A stretch of DNA of 64,000 nt from Curtobacterium ammoniigenes NBRC 101786 (GCF_001571045.1 NZ_BCSV01000004.1:186001-250000); one strand, 5' to 3'; positions 26,377 through 34,780 are shown, counted from the first letter of the stretch. The notes: generated by a model from the letters alone, not told the origin. Made by a program: numbers and translations.

Positions 26377-28761
26377 TCACGCCGCCGATCGTTCTGGCTG
26401 GGGCTCGACGGTCGACGGAATGTCGACGTGGCGCGGCAGGGACTTGCCGGCGTGCCCGAAGTAGAGCACCGCCCGCCAGTCCACGGCCGCCTCGGTCGAC
26501 GGCTCGTCGACGAGGATGCCGGCCTTCGCGAGCTTGCGACGGGAGGCACGATCCTCGCGCTCGCGACGACGCTCCGCCTTCGCTGCGGCCTTCTGTGCCG
26601 GGTCGAAGTACATCCAGCGGGTCGCCCACATCCAGACGTCGACGATCGAGTTGCCGATGCCGAGATAGGCGACGATCGCGTAGGACGACACGATCGCGTT
26701 GAAGGCCGCGAAGACGGCGTTGCCCCAGTTCGCCGCGTAGTAGTCGCGGACGAACGTGAACACGCTGAAGGCGACGATCGCGTACGGGGCGACGACATAC
26801 AGTACGGGCGCTGCGGTCCGGTCGCGGACCTTCGGCGTGCGCGCGAACGGGATCTTCTTGCTCGTGAGCGCTTGCTCGAGGCTCTTCAGAACGCCCGCGA
26901 GGTTCACCGGCATCAGGATGATGTTGAAGCCGTAGATCCGGAGGATGTCGGTCGCCTTATAGCCGCAGTACTTCAAGTCCGCAGCGAACATGATGAAGTA
27001 CGGCAGCGCCGCGAGGAGCACGACGGGGCTGAGCAGGCGGGAGTCGTACGGGTACGCGAGCAGGAAGATCAGGCCGAAGCTCCCCCACGCGATACTCGCC
27101 ATGTAGTTGATCCGCAGCGCGATCTCTGTGAACGGCACTCGCTCACCACGCGCACGACGCTCGCGGATCTGCCGGAGGTACTTCGGAAGGATCAGCAGTC
27201 CGCCGTTCGCCCACCGTCGACGCTGCACGATCAGCGAACCGAAGTCCGGTGGCGTGGCCGAATAGCTGAGACGCTCCGGATAGTTGACGAGGTTCCAGCC
27301 GTGCATGCCGAGGTCGACGCTCGACTCCGTGTCCTCGATGACCGTGCGGTCCTGGACGTACCGTTTGACCTCGAATCCGCCGACCGTCTCGACCTCTTCG
27401 ATGTCGCGAAGCGCCCGGGTGCGGATCACAGCGTTCGCGCCCACCCAGAAGGTCGCGCCATGCGCCGACATGCCCTGGTGGAGGATGTGCTGGATGTCCG
27501 TGGTCGCACCGGCGAGGCGCTCGATGCGCGTCGGGGCCCCACGGAACGAGGAGTACGGCGTCTGCGTGACCGCGACGCGAGCGTTCTCCGGCTGCTCGAG
27601 GAAGTAGACCAGGCGCAGGCAGTAGTCGCGAAGCAGGATCGAGTCCGCGTCGAGCGTCAGGATGTAGTCGGAGGCCGGGATCACGAGATCGGCGACCTTC
27701 TGATCCGAGACGGGCCGAAGGATGATGCCCTCGGCGCTGTCCTCGTACACGTATGAACCACCGAGCAGCCCGATGTACGAGTTCAGGTTCATCGCCTTGT
27801 TCGCCTCGTGCGAGAGGCTGGCGTAGCGCTTCCGTTCGAACGTCGTCAGCTCGGCCGTGAACGTCCACGCGAGGCGGCGCTGCAGTTCCACGATGCGATG
27901 CGACGGGACCGCCGTGAACGGCTCGTCGCCGGCGTCGGCGATTGCCGCCTCCAGTGCGTCGGCGGTGAGCCGAAGCTCGTCAGCCAGCGCGATCAAGACC
28001 TGGTCGTGGAAGAAGGTGTCGACGTGGTCGAGCACCTCACGCTCGCGGGCGTGGCGGCGGAGCCACGCGTCTGCCCACCGGTGATGGTCGAGCAGCGTTG
28101 CGACCGCCTCGACGGTCGCGAACGGCGAGTGCTCTGCCTCCACCTCGGCACTGAGCAGCGCCTCCTGGAAGCGCTGCGACGGAGCCGCGAGCTGGGCCTG
28201 AATGTCGGCCGTGACCGCGCGCGTCCGGCGCAGCCGCTCGGCGACCACCGGGTCGGACGATGTGGGCGGGTCGTCGAGCAGGAGCACGACCCGAAGGGCC
28301 GGATACTCCTGCAGCGCTGCCGACCAGAGCGTCGTCGCGATGACATCGGGCTCTTCCGCATACGACGGGACGAGGACGGTCAGCGGCGCTTCGTGGCCGA
28401 CACCGAAATGACGGTCGAGCTCGGCGCGCGGTACCCGCACGTGCGTCTGGAAGCGCTCGAGCGCTCCCTGCCGTGCGACGAGATGCATGAGCGCCGAAAA
28501 CGTCAGGAACGTGACGACGACGAGGTACGAGATCGCCTCTGTGGTGAACCGGAAGCTCTCAGTGCCGTAGTTGAGAAACTGCCGGATGACCGTGTAGACG
28601 AGGTACGCCACCCAGAACGCGATCGTGGCGATGATCGCCAGGCGTCCGATGACGACCTTCCGGTCAGAGGGGCGGGCATGGAGGGTGTCCAGCGGCTGCG
28701 TGCGCCGCTCGGACCCCCACTGACGTTTGCGCGCAGGCGCAGCGTCGAGCGTTTTCGACAT
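26377..28761 (-). CDS. Processive GT2 polysaccharide synthase (cellulose/chitin synthase-like)
   Basis: This 794-residue membrane glycosyltransferase has two N-terminal membrane helices (about residues 38-60 and 76-96), a GT-A catalytic domain and several C-terminal helices. The processive-synthase signature is complete: DD at 163-164, DAD at 371-373, ED at 476-477 and QRRRW at 513-517. Between DD and DAD there are about 208 residues, far more than in BcsA, due to a helical insertion before the NKAMNLN segment. ATG at 28761 has GAAGGA upstream. The product polymer is unknown; the coupled GH18 protein suggests a GlcNAc-type glycan. Confidence 0.88.
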   Translation of the reverse strand: MSKTLDAAPARKRQWGSERRTQPLDTLHARPSDRKVVIGRLAIIATIAFWVAYLVYTVIRQFLNYGTESFRFTTEAISYLVVVTFLTFSALMHLVARQGALERFQTHVRVPRAELDRHFGVGHEAPLTVLVPSYAEEPDVIATTLWSAALQEYPALRVVLLLDDPPTSSDPVVAERLRRTRAVTADIQAQLAAPSQRFQEALLSAEVEAEHSPFATVEAVATLLDHHRWADAWLRRHAREREVLDHVDTFFHDQVLIALADELRLTADALEAAIADAGDEPFTAVPSHRIVELQRRLAWTFTAELTTFERKRYASLSHEANKAMNLNSYIGLLGGSYVYEDSAEGIILRPVSDQKVADLVIPASDYILTLDADSILLRDYCLRLVYFLEQPENARVAVTQTPYSSFRGAPTRIERLAGATTDIQHILHQGMSAHGATFWVGANAVIRTRALRDIEEVETVGGFEVKRYVQDRTVIEDTESSVDLGMHGWNLVNYPERLSYSATPPDFGSLIVQRRRWANGGLLILPKYLRQIRERRARGERVPFTEIALRINYMASIAWGSFGLIFLLAYPYDSRLLSPVVLLAALPYFIMFAADLKYCGYKATDILRIYGFNIILMPVNLAGVLKSLEQALTSKKIPFARTPKVRDRTAAPVLYVVAPYAIVAFSVFTFVRDYYAANWGNAVFAAFNAIVSSYAIVAYLGIGNSIVDVWMWATRWMYFDPAQKAAAKAERRREREDRASRRKLAKAGILVDEPSTEAAVDWRAVLYFGHAGKSLPRHVDIPSTVEPQPERSAA

Positions 28762-28857
28762 GGGTGTCCTTCGGGTGCTGGACCAGCGCACCTTCGGGTA
28801 GTGCGCTGTCGGGTAGTCCAGTGCGATTAGCGTATAGAACTGTCGGCATTTGTGCGG
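28762..28857 (-). promoter_or_regulatory. Promoter region of the GT2/GH18 operon
   Basis: The region upstream of the synthase contains, on the minus strand, a GCTGG-T-CCAGC inverted repeat (about 28779-28791) close to the ribosome site, and AT-richer TATACG/TACGCT hexamers at about 28830-28836. Promoter position is a guess. Confidence 0.3.
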
Positions 28858-28873
28858 ACCCCCGAACGGGGGT
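28858..28873. terminator. Hairpin downstream of the FecCD operon
   Basis: ACCCCCGAACGGGGGT is a perfect 16-bp palindrome 47 bp past the second permease stop. A smaller TGCGG/CCGCA hairpin lies between. There is no T-run. A terminator between the FecCD genes and the GT2 operon is plausible. Confidence 0.45.
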
Positions 28874-28919
28874 GATCTTGCGCTGTGCGGTTTACCGCAT
28901 GATTGCTCGGACGCGCCGA

Positions 28920-29948
28920 CTACCGACTGCGCGCGATAAGCCAAAGCAGATATGGTGCGCCGACTATCCCGGTCACGACTCCGATCGGCAGCTCGACGTT
29001 CGGGATTGCGAACTGTCCGATGAGGTCGCTTGCCTGGCCGAGGGCCGCGCCCACCGCAGCCGCCGTGCCGAGTGCCGGTCGGCCGTCGCCGAGCAGCCTG
29101 CGCGCGATCGGAGCGGCGATGAGCGCGATGAACGCGACCGGGCCGGCGACTGCCACAGCGGCACCGGTGAGCACCACCGCGATCGCAAGCAGCACGATCT
29201 TCGTGCTCTGCACCGGGACGCCGAGCGCAGCCGCCATGGGGTCCCCGAGCGCCAAGTTCGCAAGCGCTCGACGATGCAGCATCGCGGCAGCAAGCCCGAC
29301 GACGAGCAGCATCGCAAGGACGCCGATTGCCCGGGGGTCGACCGCGCTCACGGATCCCGTGAGCCATTGCAGCGCGACCGCCGCCTGCTCGACCGAGCCA
29401 CGCGTCAGCACCCACCCGGTGACGCTTGCTCCAAGTGCCGCGACGCCGATGCCCACAAGGATGAGACGCGTGGATTCGATGCTGCCGCGCCACGCGAGGA
29501 CGCCGACGAGCGCGGCGGTCGCCAGCGCTCCGAACAGGACCGCGGCGACGAGCAGGAGGCCCGTGGCGCCTCCGAACGCAAGTGCGGCGAGCCCTGCTGC
29601 GCTCGCACCGGTCGTGATCCCCATCACGTCCGGGCTCGCGATCGGGTTTCGCACAACGCTCTGCACGATGCCCCCGGCGACCGCGAGACTTGCCCCCACG
29701 AGCGCAGCCGCAGCGACGCGAGGGCCGCGCAGCACGGTGACGACAAGCGTTGCCACGCGATCGCCGTGGCCGAATGCACCCTGCACGAGCTGTCCGGGCG
29801 TCAACGGAACCGCCCCGACGGAGAGCGCGACACCGGCGAGCAGCACGCACGCGGCAAGCGCTGCAAGGAGCACGAGCAGATTGCGGCGCTGTCGGCGACT
29901 TGACGGGCCGAGGGGTGCCTGCGAAGCAGGGTGCGACCGGGTCCTCAC
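28920..29948 (-). CDS. Iron-siderophore ABC transporter permease (FecCD), second subunit
   Basis: This 342-residue integral membrane protein is a FecCD permease that would import ferric siderophores with an ATPase and a binding protein. It has about nine to ten hydrophobic helices and the family segments LRGPRVAAAALVGASLAVAGG, QSVVRNPIASPDVMG and GPVAFIALIAAPIARRLLG. The GTG at 29948 overlaps the stop of the first permease by 3 bp (GTGA), so the two are coupled and likely form a heterodimer. Neither an ATPase nor a binding protein gene lies nearby. Confidence 0.9.
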   Translation of the reverse strand: MRTRSHPASQAPLGPSSRRQRRNLLVLLAALAACVLLAGVALSVGAVPLTPGQLVQGAFGHGDRVATLVVTVLRGPRVAAAALVGASLAVAGGIVQSVVRNPIASPDVMGITTGASAAGLAALAFGGATGLLLVAAVLFGALATAALVGVLAWRGSIESTRLILVGIGVAALGASVTGWVLTRGSVEQAAVALQWLTGSVSAVDPRAIGVLAMLLVVGLAAAMLHRRALANLALGDPMAAALGVPVQSTKIVLLAIAVVLTGAAVAVAGPVAFIALIAAPIARRLLGDGRPALGTAAAVGAALGQASDLIGQFAIPNVELPIGVVTGIVGAPYLLWLIARSR

Positions 29949-30958
29949 AGGGTCCCGGCCGATCGACTCCTGACGATGAGGATGAACACCGGCGCTCCAA
30001 TGGCGGCTGTGAGCACACCGACCGGTACTTCGCCGGGCCACGCCAGGACCCTGCCGAGGACGTCGGCAACGAGGACGAGCACCGGCGACCCGAGCGCGGT
30101 GATCGCGATCACAGGCCCTGTCCGGGCTCCGACGGCGCGCCGCGCCAGGTGTGGCACTGCCAGGCCGACGAACGCGACGGGTCCGATGGCGGCGGTCGCA
30201 GTCCCTGCGAGGAGCACAGCCACAGCGCCTCCCATGAGACGGGCGAGCCCGACGCGCTGCCCGAGCGCGGCAGCAGTCGACGAGCCGAGCGCGAGGACGT
30301 CGAGTGGTCGAGCGAGCGCAGCGGTGGCGGCGATCCCGAACGCAATCGGCAGGACGGTGGCCGTGACGACTGGCCAGCCACGACCACTGAGGCCGCCGAC
30401 CTGCCAGAAGCGCAGCGCGTCGAGCGCCGCTGCATGGCTGAGCAGCACGGCGGTCGTGGCGGAACCGAGCGCGCCGGCAATGACAGCACCGGAAAGCGCG
30501 ATGGCCACCGGCGTCGGCTTCCCACGGCGCCCCGATGCGATCACGAACACTGCGGCTCCCGCGGCAGCCGCCCCCGCAACCGCGAGCGGAATCTGCGCGA
30601 GTGGCGACGTCACGCCACCGATGGTGATGCCCAAGACGACGGCGAGCGCCGCGCCACCGTTCACGCCGAGCACCCCCGGATCCGCGAGCGCATTGCGGGT
30701 AATGCTCTGCATCACCACTCCGGCGACGCCGAGCGCCGCGCCACCGATGAGGCCGAGCACGGTGCGCGGAATCCGCGTCCCCACGACGATGAGCGCAGTC
30801 TCCGAGTCATCGGGGTGCAGGAGGACCCGGACGACCTCGGCGGGTGCGATGCTCCGACCGCCGACCGCAAGGCTCGCCACGCAGGCGGCGGCGAGCATGA
30901 GCGCGATCATCACGACGGTTCCGGCGACCATCGCGCGGTCTCGGGGACGGGGTGGCAA
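29945..30958 (-). CDS. Iron-siderophore ABC transporter permease (FecCD), first subunit
   Basis: This is a second FecCD permease, 337 residues from TTG at 30958, with the family motifs TRIPRTVLGLIGGAALGVAG, MQSITRNALADPGVLGVNGG and GPVAFVGLAVPHLAR. The start is uncertain. A strong ribosome site (AGGAGG at 30987-30992 on the minus strand) lies about 28 bp further up with no ATG, GTG or TTG in frame at normal distance. A DtxR/IdeR-like iron box lies just upstream, so expression should rise under iron limitation. Confidence 0.88.
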   Translation of the reverse strand: MPPRPRDRAMVAGTVVMIALMLAAACVASLAVGGRSIAPAEVVRVLLHPDDSETALIVVGTRIPRTVLGLIGGAALGVAGVVMQSITRNALADPGVLGVNGGAALAVVLGITIGGVTSPLAQIPLAVAGAAAAGAAVFVIASGRRGKPTPVAIALSGAVIAGALGSATTAVLLSHAAALDALRFWQVGGLSGRGWPVVTATVLPIAFGIAATAALARPLDVLALGSSTAAALGQRVGLARLMGGAVAVLLAGTATAAIGPVAFVGLAVPHLARRAVGARTGPVIAITALGSPVLVLVADVLGRVLAWPGEVPVGVLTAAIGAPVFILIVRSRSAGTL

Positions 30959-31003
30959 TTCGCGGTGGGCGCGGTGGATAGTCGGGCCTCCTGATCGAGC
31001 GGA

Positions 31004-31022
31004 TTAGGACAGCCTTACCTTA
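31004..31022 (-). promoter_or_regulatory. DtxR/IdeR-like iron box
   Basis: On the minus strand TAAGGTAAGGCTGTCCTAA agrees at 15 of 19 positions with the consensus TTAGGTTAGGCTAACCTAA of iron-dependent DtxR/IdeR repressors. It lies immediately upstream of the FecCD operon, just where a repressor site is expected. Confidence 0.75.
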
Positions 31023-31210
31023 CCTATTCGCGCACGCTTCCGCGCCCGTGCCCGGCGCCCCGCGCCGTCGTGGACCGATCAACTCACAATTCCCCAACCC
31101 GACCCGGAGCGCACGTTCGGACCGCTCATAGGTTTTTCATCGGAACGAGTTCTTCACTAGATGCATCGACGCCCCAACCGGGCAATCGAAGCAACCACCG
31201 GAGATAGCAG

Positions 31211-32680
31211 ATGACTGACTACTACGACCACGACGACTCCCGCAACGAACACGCTTCCCACGCCTACGCGGAAGCACCCCACGCGGATCCGTCGACGCTC
31301 CGGTCCGCGTATGCCTTCGATGGTTCCGGCCCATACCTCTACGCGCCCGACGGATCCGGCCCCTACACCTACACGCACGACGGTCGCGGCCCCTACCTCA
31401 TGGGCAGCCCGGCCGCGCAGGGCTACGGCACCCGCAGCCCGTTCGGTCCGGCCGCAGACGCGGGTCGCTCGCACCGGCGTCGTGTTGGACTGGCGATCGG
31501 GTCGGGCATCGCCGCGCTCGCGGTGCTCGGAGCGGCCGGTGGAACGGCGTTTGGGTTGGTCACTCGGCCGTCCGACCAGACCACGTCGTCCGGGTCCGGC
31601 GGATCGTCGTCGCACAGCGCGCCCTCCGTCCCCGGCTACGGCGGCCTCGGCGGCAGTGGGGGCATCAGCGGCAACGGCGGGTCCAGTGGCAGCGGCAGCC
31701 TTCCCGGCAGCGGCACGCTCCCCGGCAGCGGAACCGGCGCCGGCAGCGGCTCCCAGAGCGCCCAGACCGCGGCGACCGCGGCGCAGAAGGCGGGGCTTGT
31801 GACCATCGTGTCCCAGCTCAACTACAGCGCGCAGAGCGAAGCGGCCGGCACCGGCATGATCTTGACGTCCGATGGCGAGATCCTCACGAACAACCACGTC
31901 ATCGAGGGCGCCACCGCGATCCAGGTGACCGTCCAGTCCACCGGGAAGACCTACACAGCGAACGTCGTCGGCGAGGACAAGACCGCTGACGTCGCGGTGC
32001 TGAAGCTCCAGAACGCGTCAGGTCTGACCCCCGTCAAGCTGGGCACAAGCGATTCGGTCAGTGCCGGTCAGAGCGTCACCGACGTCGGTAACGCAGAAGG
32101 TCAGGGTCAGCTCGTCGCTGCCACCGGCAGCGTCGTCGCGACTGGCCAGAGCATCACCGTCCAGAGCGACTCCGGGAGCGGCACCGAGTCGCTGAAGAAC
32201 CTCATCGAAGTCTCGGCCGACGTCGTCTCCGGTGATTCCGGCGGTCCGATCCTGAACAGCTCCGGCGATGTCATCGGCATGGCAACAGCAGCGTCGTCGG
32301 GCACGGCTGACGTCACCGGCTACGCGATCCCGATCACGACGGCTTCCTCCGTCGCGAACCAGATCATCGCCGGCAAGGCATCGTCGACCGTCATGATCGG
32401 CCTGCCAGCCTTCCTCGGCGTCGAGGTGCAGGGCACGTCGACCGCGAGCGGTGGAGTGCAGATCGCTGGCGTCGTCACGGGCTCCCCCGCGGCCGGGGCC
32501 GGACTCGCCGCCGGCGACGTCATCACGGCCATCGACGGGACGAGTGTCACGAGCGCCGACCAGCTGACCTCGCTGATCCAGGCGCACTCGATCGGCTCGA
32601 CGCTGTCCGTCACGTACAGCTCGGCCTCGGGCAGCTCCTCGACCGTGTCGGTGACGCTGGTCGCAGGACCCGCTGCCTGA
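31211..32680 (+). CDS. HtrA-like membrane serine protease with PDZ domain
   Basis: This 489-residue protein resembles HtrA/DegP-type proteases that handle misfolded or specific envelope proteins. A Tyr/Gly-rich cytoplasmic N-terminus has three DG(S/R)GPY repeats (residues 37-63). Next come one membrane helix (about 91-116), a long Gly/Ser linker, the trypsin-like domain with His229, Asp260 and Ser343 (GDSGGP) and a C-terminal PDZ domain (about 400-489). The ATG has GGAG seven bases upstream. Substrates are not evident. Confidence 0.9.
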   Translation: MTDYYDHDDSRNEHASHAYAEAPHADPSTLRSAYAFDGSGPYLYAPDGSGPYTYTHDGRGPYLMGSPAAQGYGTRSPFGPAADAGRSHRRRVGLAIGSGIAALAVLGAAGGTAFGLVTRPSDQTTSSGSGGSSSHSAPSVPGYGGLGGSGGISGNGGSSGSGSLPGSGTLPGSGTGAGSGSQSAQTAATAAQKAGLVTIVSQLNYSAQSEAAGTGMILTSDGEILTNNHVIEGATAIQVTVQSTGKTYTANVVGEDKTADVAVLKLQNASGLTPVKLGTSDSVSAGQSVTDVGNAEGQGQLVAATGSVVATGQSITVQSDSGSGTESLKNLIEVSADVVSGDSGGPILNSSGDVIGMATAASSGTADVTGYAIPITTASSVANQIIAGKASSTVMIGLPAFLGVEVQGTSTASGGVQIAGVVTGSPAAGAGLAAGDVITAIDGTSVTSADQLTSLIQAHSIGSTLSVTYSSASGSSSTVSVTLVAGPAA

Positions 32681-32699
32681 CTTCACTCGATCGGCGCCG

Positions 32700-34001
32700 T
32701 CACCCCGCCTCGGCGGCGGTGACGGCGCCGACCAGCGTCCGGAAGACGTTCGCGGGTGCCTCCACACGGAACGCGACCTGGCCGCCGGTGGCGCGACCGA
32801 CGCGCGCGAACCCGACCCCATGGGCGCGGACGATCCGCGCGCCGGTCTCATCGCCGGGTCGGTGGAGCGAGGAAACCGTCCACGGAGCAGCCCAGAACCG
32901 GGCGAGTGCCTCGTCGCGCTGGAGCGCCTCAGGAAGTCGCTCCGACGCAGCGATCTTGGGAGCAGCGGCACCGGCAAGAGCACCGGCGCCAGCACGGGCA
33001 CCGGCACCGGCACGGGCGTCGAACACGGCCGCCGGGAGCCGCGGCGTGCGAAACGCCCACGTCCACGTCGGGCGCACGCCGAGCCTCCCGGCCAGCGTGC
33101 GCAACAGGTCCGGCGTGCTCATGGCGCCGATGCGGTAGCCCACGGTGTCATCCCCGATGACGACGGTGAAGCCAGCCTCTGCGCCGGCACTTCGCGGCGG
33201 ACGGGCGAACGCTCGGAGGCGCGTCACGGCGCCGTCATCGCTCCGCTGCTCGAGGACGAGCGGCGCGCGATCCGCCGTGAACGGTTCGATGAGCTCCGAC
33301 GTCGACGTCGGGACCGCCCCGAAGCGCGAGACCAGACCCGCGTCGACGAGCGTGCGTCCACCCGCTGACCGGAGCGCACTCGGAGTCCACCGCTTGCCCG
33401 CGAGGGCCTGCAACGCCTCGAACGCCACCGCGTCGAGTTCGATGCTCGGCTGCACCGGAGCGGTCGGGAGGCTCGGGAGCGGTTCGCGACGATGGTCGCC
33501 GCCACGCGTGTGGACGAGCGCGCGCACCGTCTCAAGGAACGCGAATACGACGCCATCGGCATCCCCGAGCCCGACGAGCGAGCGGTCGACGACGCATTCC
33601 GTTCGATTGCGGCCGTCCGCGATCAGCAGATGCGATGTGAACACCGACTCTCGGGTGCTCCCCCCGAGGCGGACATACTCGACGAGGCGCGCTGGCGCAC
33701 CGGCCGCCGTCCAGACGTCGCACCCCACAACGATCACCCCGTCGCCGGCGCCCGGGAGGCGGGCGAGGAGGGCGAGGCACTCGTCGGCGATGCTGTTGTC
33801 GCTCGGCCGCGAGCGAATCCGGACCTGCGTCGCCTCGTTGCCGATGCGCAGCTCCGCCTGGGGCGACGTGGCGGCATGCTGCGACCCGAGCGGCGCGACC
33901 TCGGCGCCGAGGCGACGCCAATGCTCCGGTCGGTCGAATCGGACGGTGGCCGTGCGTTCCTCAGACACGGGTCCGAGTTCGGCGAGACTGGCAGCGACCA
34001 T
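32700..34001 (-). CDS. Unknown protein with Ala/Gly/Arg linker repeat
   Basis: I do not recognise this 433-residue protein with confidence. There is no signal peptide or membrane helix. The N-terminal half (about 1-165) weakly resembles LpqN/DUF1795-like alpha/beta folds. A middle part (about 180-310) follows. A low-complexity segment of ARAGAG-type repeats (about 328-345) leads to a C-terminal domain. The ATG lies 6 bp after TACCGT and also directly after GGAGGA. It is upstream-adjacent to another unknown leaderless gene on the same strand. Codon use matches its neighbours, so it looks native. Confidence 0.7.
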   Translation of the reverse strand: MVAASLAELGPVSEERTATVRFDRPEHWRRLGAEVAPLGSQHAATSPQAELRIGNEATQVRIRSRPSDNSIADECLALLARLPGAGDGVIVVGCDVWTAAGAPARLVEYVRLGGSTRESVFTSHLLIADGRNRTECVVDRSLVGLGDADGVVFAFLETVRALVHTRGGDHRREPLPSLPTAPVQPSIELDAVAFEALQALAGKRWTPSALRSAGGRTLVDAGLVSRFGAVPTSTSELIEPFTADRAPLVLEQRSDDGAVTRLRAFARPPRSAGAEAGFTVVIGDDTVGYRIGAMSTPDLLRTLAGRLGVRPTWTWAFRTPRLPAAVFDARAGAGARAGAGALAGAAAPKIAASERLPEALQRDEALARFWAAPWTVSSLHRPGDETGARIVRAHGVGFARVGRATGGQVAFRVEAPANVFRTLVGAVTAAEAG

Positions 34002-34007
34002 TCCTCC

Positions 34008-34013
34008 ACGGTA
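34008..34013 (-). promoter_or_regulatory. -10 box (TACCGT) of the 433-residue unknown gene
   Basis: TACCGT on the minus strand lies 6 bp before the ATG at 34001; the 6 bp are GGAGGA, which could double as a ribosome site. Confidence 0.45.
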
Positions 34014-34076
34014 CGGGCGCGCGTTCGAATCACCGGTCGCGGCACGCGCGATGCCCGGGATGCGCTCAGCGTCGCA

Positions 34077-34364
34077 TCACGGGAATGCTTCCGGATTCGG
34101 TGCCGACCGCGGAGCGAGGCCACGCTCGCGTGCGCCGGGCGGCGGGGGCACCGGCCTCGCCGCGATGACAGCCTCGAGCGCAATCACGACGAGGCCGCGC
34201 CGGGTGTCGACGGTGACGTGCCCGGGATCTCGCGCTGCCAGCGTGCCGAGGGCATCGACCGCGCCGTCGGCATCATGCGCGCGGACAACCACACGGGTAC
34301 CGATCGGCACCGACCCGAGTACGACGAGCCCCCGAGACCGGAGGGCTGCGGCGGCCGAGTCCAT
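34077..34364 (-). CDS. Small unknown protein
   Basis: This 95-residue protein is not recognised. It has two beta-rich stretches (LVVLGSVPIGTRVVVRAHD, GLVVIALEAVIAARPV) and a Pro/Arg-rich tail, and no signal peptide. It is supported as a real gene by a TAGCAT box 6 bp before its ATG, the same leaderless layout seen at many neighbours. It runs in the same direction as the 433-residue gene 75 bp downstream, and is divergent from the S4 protein gene. Confidence 0.6.
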   Translation of the reverse strand: MDSAAAALRSRGLVVLGSVPIGTRVVVRAHDADGAVDALGTLAARDPGHVTVDTRRGLVVIALEAVIAARPVPPPPGARERGLAPRSAPNPEAFP

Positions 34365-34370
34365 TCCGCG

Positions 34371-34376
34371 ATGCTA
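34371..34376 (-). promoter_or_regulatory. -10 box (TAGCAT) of the small unknown gene
   Basis: TAGCAT on the minus strand lies 6 bp before the ATG at 34364. Confidence 0.5.
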
Positions 34377-34390
34377 CGCGCCGGGACGCC

Positions 34391-34396
34391 TACCAT
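34391..34396 (+). promoter_or_regulatory. -10 box (TACCAT) of the S4 gene
   Basis: TACCAT lies 6 bp before the ATG at 34403, giving a leaderless start back to back with the divergent TAGCAT at 34371. Confidence 0.5.
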
Positions 34397-34402
34397 GACG
34401 GC

Positions 34403-34780
34403 ATGCCGAACACCGCCGCCGATCGAGTCCGGGTGGACGTCTGGATCTGGGCGGTGCGACTGACGAAGACCAGATCGGCCGCGACGGCGGCGTGTCGAGC
34501 CGGGCACGTGCGCGTCAACGGCGAGCGCGCCAAGCCGGCGCAAACGGTTGCGCCTGGCGATGAGGTGCGGGTGCGTCAGAACGGGTTCGACCGGATTGTC
34601 GTGGTTCGCGCCATCGTGCTGAAACGGTTGGGGGCTGCCGTCGCCGCCACGTGCCTCGAGGACCACACGCCCCCGCCGCCGTCACCGACGGAGACCGCGT
34701 TCCTCGCCGTGCGCGACCGGGGCGCGGGACGGCCGAGCAAACGCGACCGACGCGAGATCGAGCGCCTGCGGGGATACTGA
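34403..34780 (+). CDS. S4-domain RNA-binding protein, Hsp15 type
   Basis: This 125-residue basic protein has an S4 RNA-binding domain at residues 8-55 (VDVWIWAVRLTKTRSAATAA, CRAGHVRVNGERAKPAQ, VAPGDEVRVR). Length, the N-terminal domain and the C-terminal Arg/Lys tail match the HslR/Hsp15 group, which binds stalled 50S ribosomal subunits carrying peptidyl-tRNA. It appears to be leaderless. Ribosome rescue is the family role and is not shown here. Confidence 0.85.
   Translation: MPNTAADRVRVDVWIWAVRLTKTRSAATAACRAGHVRVNGERAKPAQTVAPGDEVRVRQNGFDRIVVVRAIVLKRLGAAVAATCLEDHTPPPPSPTETAFLAVRDRGAGRPSKRDRREIERLRGY

Noticed and set aside
26377-30069. 1230-residue minus-strand frame that includes the GT2 gene
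   Set aside because: The part upstream of the ATG at 28761 is antisense to nothing sensible and overlaps the FecCD gene in another frame; the synthase has its own ribosome site at 28761.
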